This document shows positions 35,410 to 38,430 of a DNA stretch of 38,430 nt, piece after piece. Made by a program: the position numbers and the translations under genes. Location of the stretch: contig SBFR01000193.1 in assembly GCA_006227105.1 (NCBI GenBank), positions 1 to 38,430 of the forward strand, read 5' to 3'. The notes beneath the pieces were generated by a model that saw only the letters and a program-made list of their open reading frames with translations, had not been told where the DNA came from and made no database searches. Source of the stretch: Bacteroidota bacterium. Its GTDB lineage: Bacteria > Bacteroidota > Bacteroidia > Flavobacteriales_D > Crocinitomicaceae. The first letter of the stretch is position 1. The number at the start of each line of letters is the position of its first letter.

Positions 35410-38400
35410 TTAAATACCTTGTAAGTCAACTTGTCTCATACCTCCAAAGAACTTGAGAACAACTTCTCCAATTTCAGGTACTTCCACATGTATCAAATAA
35501 ACACCTCCTGCAACCGGAATATTCTTCCAGTTGTTAAGATCCCAGTCAATAGATGTAACTGGACTATCCTTCTCAAATGTTCTTACTAACTTACCATTCA
35601 CGGTATAGATTCGAACTGTACATCTTTCTGGAAGATTCGTGATCTTCACTCTTGTATCCAGTCTGTTTCTTTCGTACTCTGAATAAGCATAGTAAGGGTT
35701 CGGTACAACGTTGATCATTTTCAACGCTTCTGCCAACTGATCCTTACTCGCAGTTACAGTAGAGATATCATCCATTGACCAAGAGTACATCGGCTTACCA
35801 CCATTTTCTCCTGATCCAACAAAGTTCTTGTACTCCTTGTTGATTCTCAACTTAATTGTAACATCAGAAGAAAGCAATGTCTGATCTACTGTTAAGATTG
35901 GGTTTGCCACCCACGAAAGACTACCGTAGAATTCTCTCTTCGACGCAGAGTTGTTAGCTTCAACTTCCAACATCTTCTGATAAGCAAAGTTTCCACCATT
36001 AGATTCTGCTACGAATGGATCATAGGCTGGGAAGTCAAATCCTTGAGTATAACCATTGATCGTCTTTTGATTGTAGCTGAATACATAGATCGCATGCTGA
36101 CCACCCATTAAAGGATTACCAACACCATCAACCAATCTGTCTGATGGATTCCACTTCATATCCGCTCCATTCTCTGCTCCAAGGAAAGAATTTTCACCGA
36201 AAGCCATGTAAAGACGTGCACCTGATTCTAAGTCAACAGCATAACCTGGGAACCATCCCATACCTGTTCCTGTTCCATCAGGGTTACCATTCTTATCAAC
36301 ACTTTGACTCTTTCTCATTTGACCAGGTGCAGCACCACCTACATTCAATGATGTTGATCTACCTAATTCAATTACCGGACATCTTGTCCATTTGCTCTTG
36401 TCTGATGTCAATACAATGTTAACACTTGGCAAGAACGAAATCGAAGCATTCGTTTTAGCAGATCCTGGTGAAGCCAAATTATAGTAAGCTAATGGCATAA
36501 AGTCAGCCTGATATCCAACTAAACGATGTGGAGCAACACCTCCGTCCAATAGTTTAGCAAAATTCTTGTCGTCATCCTGACCAGCCTCATCCTTATATTG
36601 ACATGGATCGAAGTATGGTAAAACTTGATCATCACACTCATCTGTTCCAGGAGTATAATCTCCTGAACGAATCCAGTTCGTCGGATAGAATGCATCATTA
36701 TCCTCAATGAAAGATAACCATCTCTTTGATGAATCAGAGAAATCAATTGAAGCATCGATCATATCAGTCACCTTAACAGATGCATTTCCTGATTGACCGT
36801 AGTACTTCTCTTGATAGATCTGCACACTCACACCCCATTGTGGAATGATCTGTTCGTTTGAACTTTGAATTGTTCTTTCAGATTCTACTGAATCGATCAA
36901 TGAACCGTTCTTCTTATCATAGCGATAGATCACCCAACTTGCAGTATCCGCTCCATTCGATGTAGAAACTCCATAGTCTCTGAACTTACATTCATAGTAA
37001 CCTCCAGCAAGATTTAATGGGTCAACAACTTTTACGTTGATTGGTCCGGCTCCATAATCGTAAACCGGATTTTCTACGAAACCAGTTGAAAGTACAGCCG
37101 ACAAAGTAGATGGTGTAAACTCAAGAGCTCTGTTTCCGTTACCGTATCCATCAAGACGAGTGATTCTTGGTGACGAACCATACTCAATTCTTTGAGCTGT
37201 ACCATCAGCCTCTGGAGTTGGATTATGAGGAATTGCAGCAATTGGTGCAATCGCAGTTCCATCATAATTCAAACGAGATGAGATATAAGGAATCTTTTGT
37301 CCGTCCAAAGCAAGTGGATCATTTGGATCATACTTCTTGAATTGGTTGAACGCATAAGCAACCGCTACATAGTAATAAGTCTTGTGGTTTACCAATGTTC
37401 TTGTACCACTAGCGAAAGCATCATCCGTAATTCTGAATGAGTGTCTAATACCATTGTTCTCCCCGTCAACTTTTTCAACCGGTACTGAGAAACCAAGTGC
37501 TTCATCAAATTCGAAATTGATAATTCTTTCAACGTCATTCTTAATATCACACTGAGCAACCAAACGAGCTTTTGTAGGATCAGCAATATCAGCAACCGAT
37601 ACTTCTTCTGAAGCAAGCTGGAAGATCTGATATCCTTCAAATCTATAGTAACGATCTACTGTAGGATCTGGGATATTGATATCATCGATCTCTTCATATG
37701 CTTCCTGATAGTTATTTGAAGAAATTGGGTTTTCCAACATAAGGATCAACTCATTTTCCAATTCCTGAATCGTCAATTTCGGAGCATCTGGAGGAGAAAG
37801 GATCTTGAAACAAGCATCGAACAACGCCTGAGCTTTCGTATCAGCTCTCTTCATTGCATTTACAGATGAGAATAGGTCTCCATCCGCACCTCTACCAAAT
37901 ACGATACCTACTGTAATGTTATTTACGGCCCCTGGACGTAGTGTAAATGGACCAGCAGACTGTACGAAACGACGGTCACCAGAAGGGTTGTTATTCGTTG
38001 ATTCATCCCATCCATTCGGGAAGGCACCACTCATATCTGTTCCAGCAGTAGACCAATTCAATGGATCTGATGTTCCAGGGAACATGTAATCAGACAACAC
38101 TGTTGTAACACCAGTAGAACCTTCATATCCTAAACCACCATAGAACATTTCTGAACCATTCGCCCAACGACCTCTCATGAAGTTGTAGTATTCAGCAGCT
38201 GTACCCGGGTCATTGTAAGGATATTGAGATGTCGAAGTATAGTAAGTGAATCGACGCATACCGAAACGCTCATTATCGATCACACCATCAGAATATCCAA
38301 TACCAATTCCTTTGTAAACAATTCCGTTTCCAGCAATAGCTGCCGTAACAGTTGGTGTAACAAGTGTTCCACTACCATCTACATATGGTCCAACGTTATC

Positions 38401-38430
38401 AATTCCATCTGCATCCTGGTATGGACCTTC
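35410..38430 (-). CDS. Large T9SS-substrate-like secreted protein, 5' end beyond right window edge
   Basis: C-terminus VVPNPYYAYSEYERNRLDTRVKITNLPERCTVRIYTVNGKLVRTFEKDSP...DWDLNNWKNIPVAGGVYLIHVEV resembles a sorting/FlgD-like domain. Frame stays open from 38283 (a GTG, not a real start) to 38430: ...EGPYQDADGIDNVGPYVDGSGTLVTPTVTAAIAGNGIVYKGIGIGYSDG. Confidence 0.82.
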   Translation of the reverse strand, partial: EGPYQDADGIDNVGPYVDGSGTLVTPTVTAAIAGNGIVYKGIGIGYSDGVIDNERFGMRRFTYYTSTSQYPYNDPGTAAEYYNFMRGRWANGSEMFYGGLGYEGSTGVTTVLSDYMFPGTSDPLNWSTAGTDMSGAFPNGWDESTNNNPSGDRRFVQSAGPFTLRPGAVNNITVGIVFGRGADGDLFSSVNAMKRADTKAQALFDACFKILSPPDAPKLTIQELENELILMLENPISSNNYQEAYEEIDDINIPDPTVDRYYRFEGYQIFQLASEEVSVADIADPTKARLVAQCDIKNDVERIINFEFDEALGFSVPVEKVDGENNGIRHSFRITDDAFASGTRTLVNHKTYYYVAVAYAFNQFKKYDPNDPLALDGQKIPYISSRLNYDGTAIAPIAAIPHNPTPEADGTAQRIEYGSSPRITRLDGYGNGNRALEFTPSTLSAVLSTGFVENPVYDYGAGPINVKVVDPLNLAGGYYECKFRDYGVSTSNGADTASWVIYRYDKKNGSLIDSVESERTIQSSNEQIIPQWGVSVQIYQEKYYGQSGNASVKVTDMIDASIDFSDSSKRWLSFIEDNDAFYPTNWIRSGDYTPGTDECDDQVLPYFDPCQYKDEAGQDDDKNFAKLLDGGVAPHRLVGYQADFMPLAYYNLASPGSAKTNASISFLPSVNIVLTSDKSKWTRCPVIELGRSTSLNVGGAAPGQMRKSQSVDKNGNPDGTGTGMGWFPGYAVDLESGARLYMAFGENSFLGAENGADMKWNPSDRLVDGVGNPLMGGQHAIYVFSYNQKTINGYTQGFDFPAYDPFVAESNGGNFAYQKMLEVEANNSASKREFYGSLSWVANPILTVDQTLLSSDVTIKLRINKEYKNFVGSGENGGKPMYSWSMDDISTVTASKDQLAEALKMINVVPNPYYAYSEYERNRLDTRVKITNLPERCTVRIYTVNGKLVRTFEKDSPVTSIDWDLNNWKNIPVAGGVYLIHVEVPEIGEVVLKFFGGMRQVDLQGI

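Noticed and set aside
38283-38283. Start codon of the large T9SS-substrate-like ORF at 38283
   Set aside because: It is a GTG in the middle of an open frame that continues without stops to the window edge, so it is not a supported start.
1-38430. CRISPR arrays, transposases, phage genes, rRNA or tRNA genes, restriction or toxin-antitoxin systems
   Set aside because: Looked for on both strands by eye and in the ORF track; no regularly spaced repeats, characteristic proteins or tRNA-like cloverleaf were recognised. A tRNAscan/Infernal run would be needed to exclude small RNAs.

Overview
This is a 38.4 kb low-GC chromosomal window. Its gene content is typical of Bacteroidota, probably Flavobacteriales: T9SS sorting domains, PorP/SprF, PorV-like and TAnnTTTG promoters. 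Taxonomy is inferred, not searched. From left to right it holds: a truncated M16 peptidase C-terminus and its apparently non-catalytic M16 partner; a gliding-motility-type (T9SS type B) adhesin-like protein; a GT9 glycosyltransferase; GNAT and a T9SS-exported S8 protease; a VWD-domain protein; a complete nqrABCDEF operon; apaG; a TPR protein; 1-pyrroline-5-carboxylate dehydrogenase; two tandem paralogous membrane proteins of unknown function; a paa phenylacetyl-CoA epoxidase locus split divergently (paaABCD versus two tandem paaE-like reductases plus an SDR); an ECF sigma factor with a coupled 68-aa membrane protein, then PorP/SprF and a TPR/PD40/OmpA/DUF1573-like protein; an HGSNAT-like acyltransferase; an SGNH+PKD protein; greA-HIT; and a PorV-like gene next to a large T9SS-substrate-like gene that runs off the right edge. 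I saw no CRISPR array, transposase, rRNA or tRNA. The most noteworthy signals are the ECF sigma/mini membrane protein/T9SS-envelope gene cluster, the tandem unknown 4-TM paralogs, the interlocked divergent promoters at 18341-18374, the paaE duplication, and four convergent gene pairs with almost no spacer.
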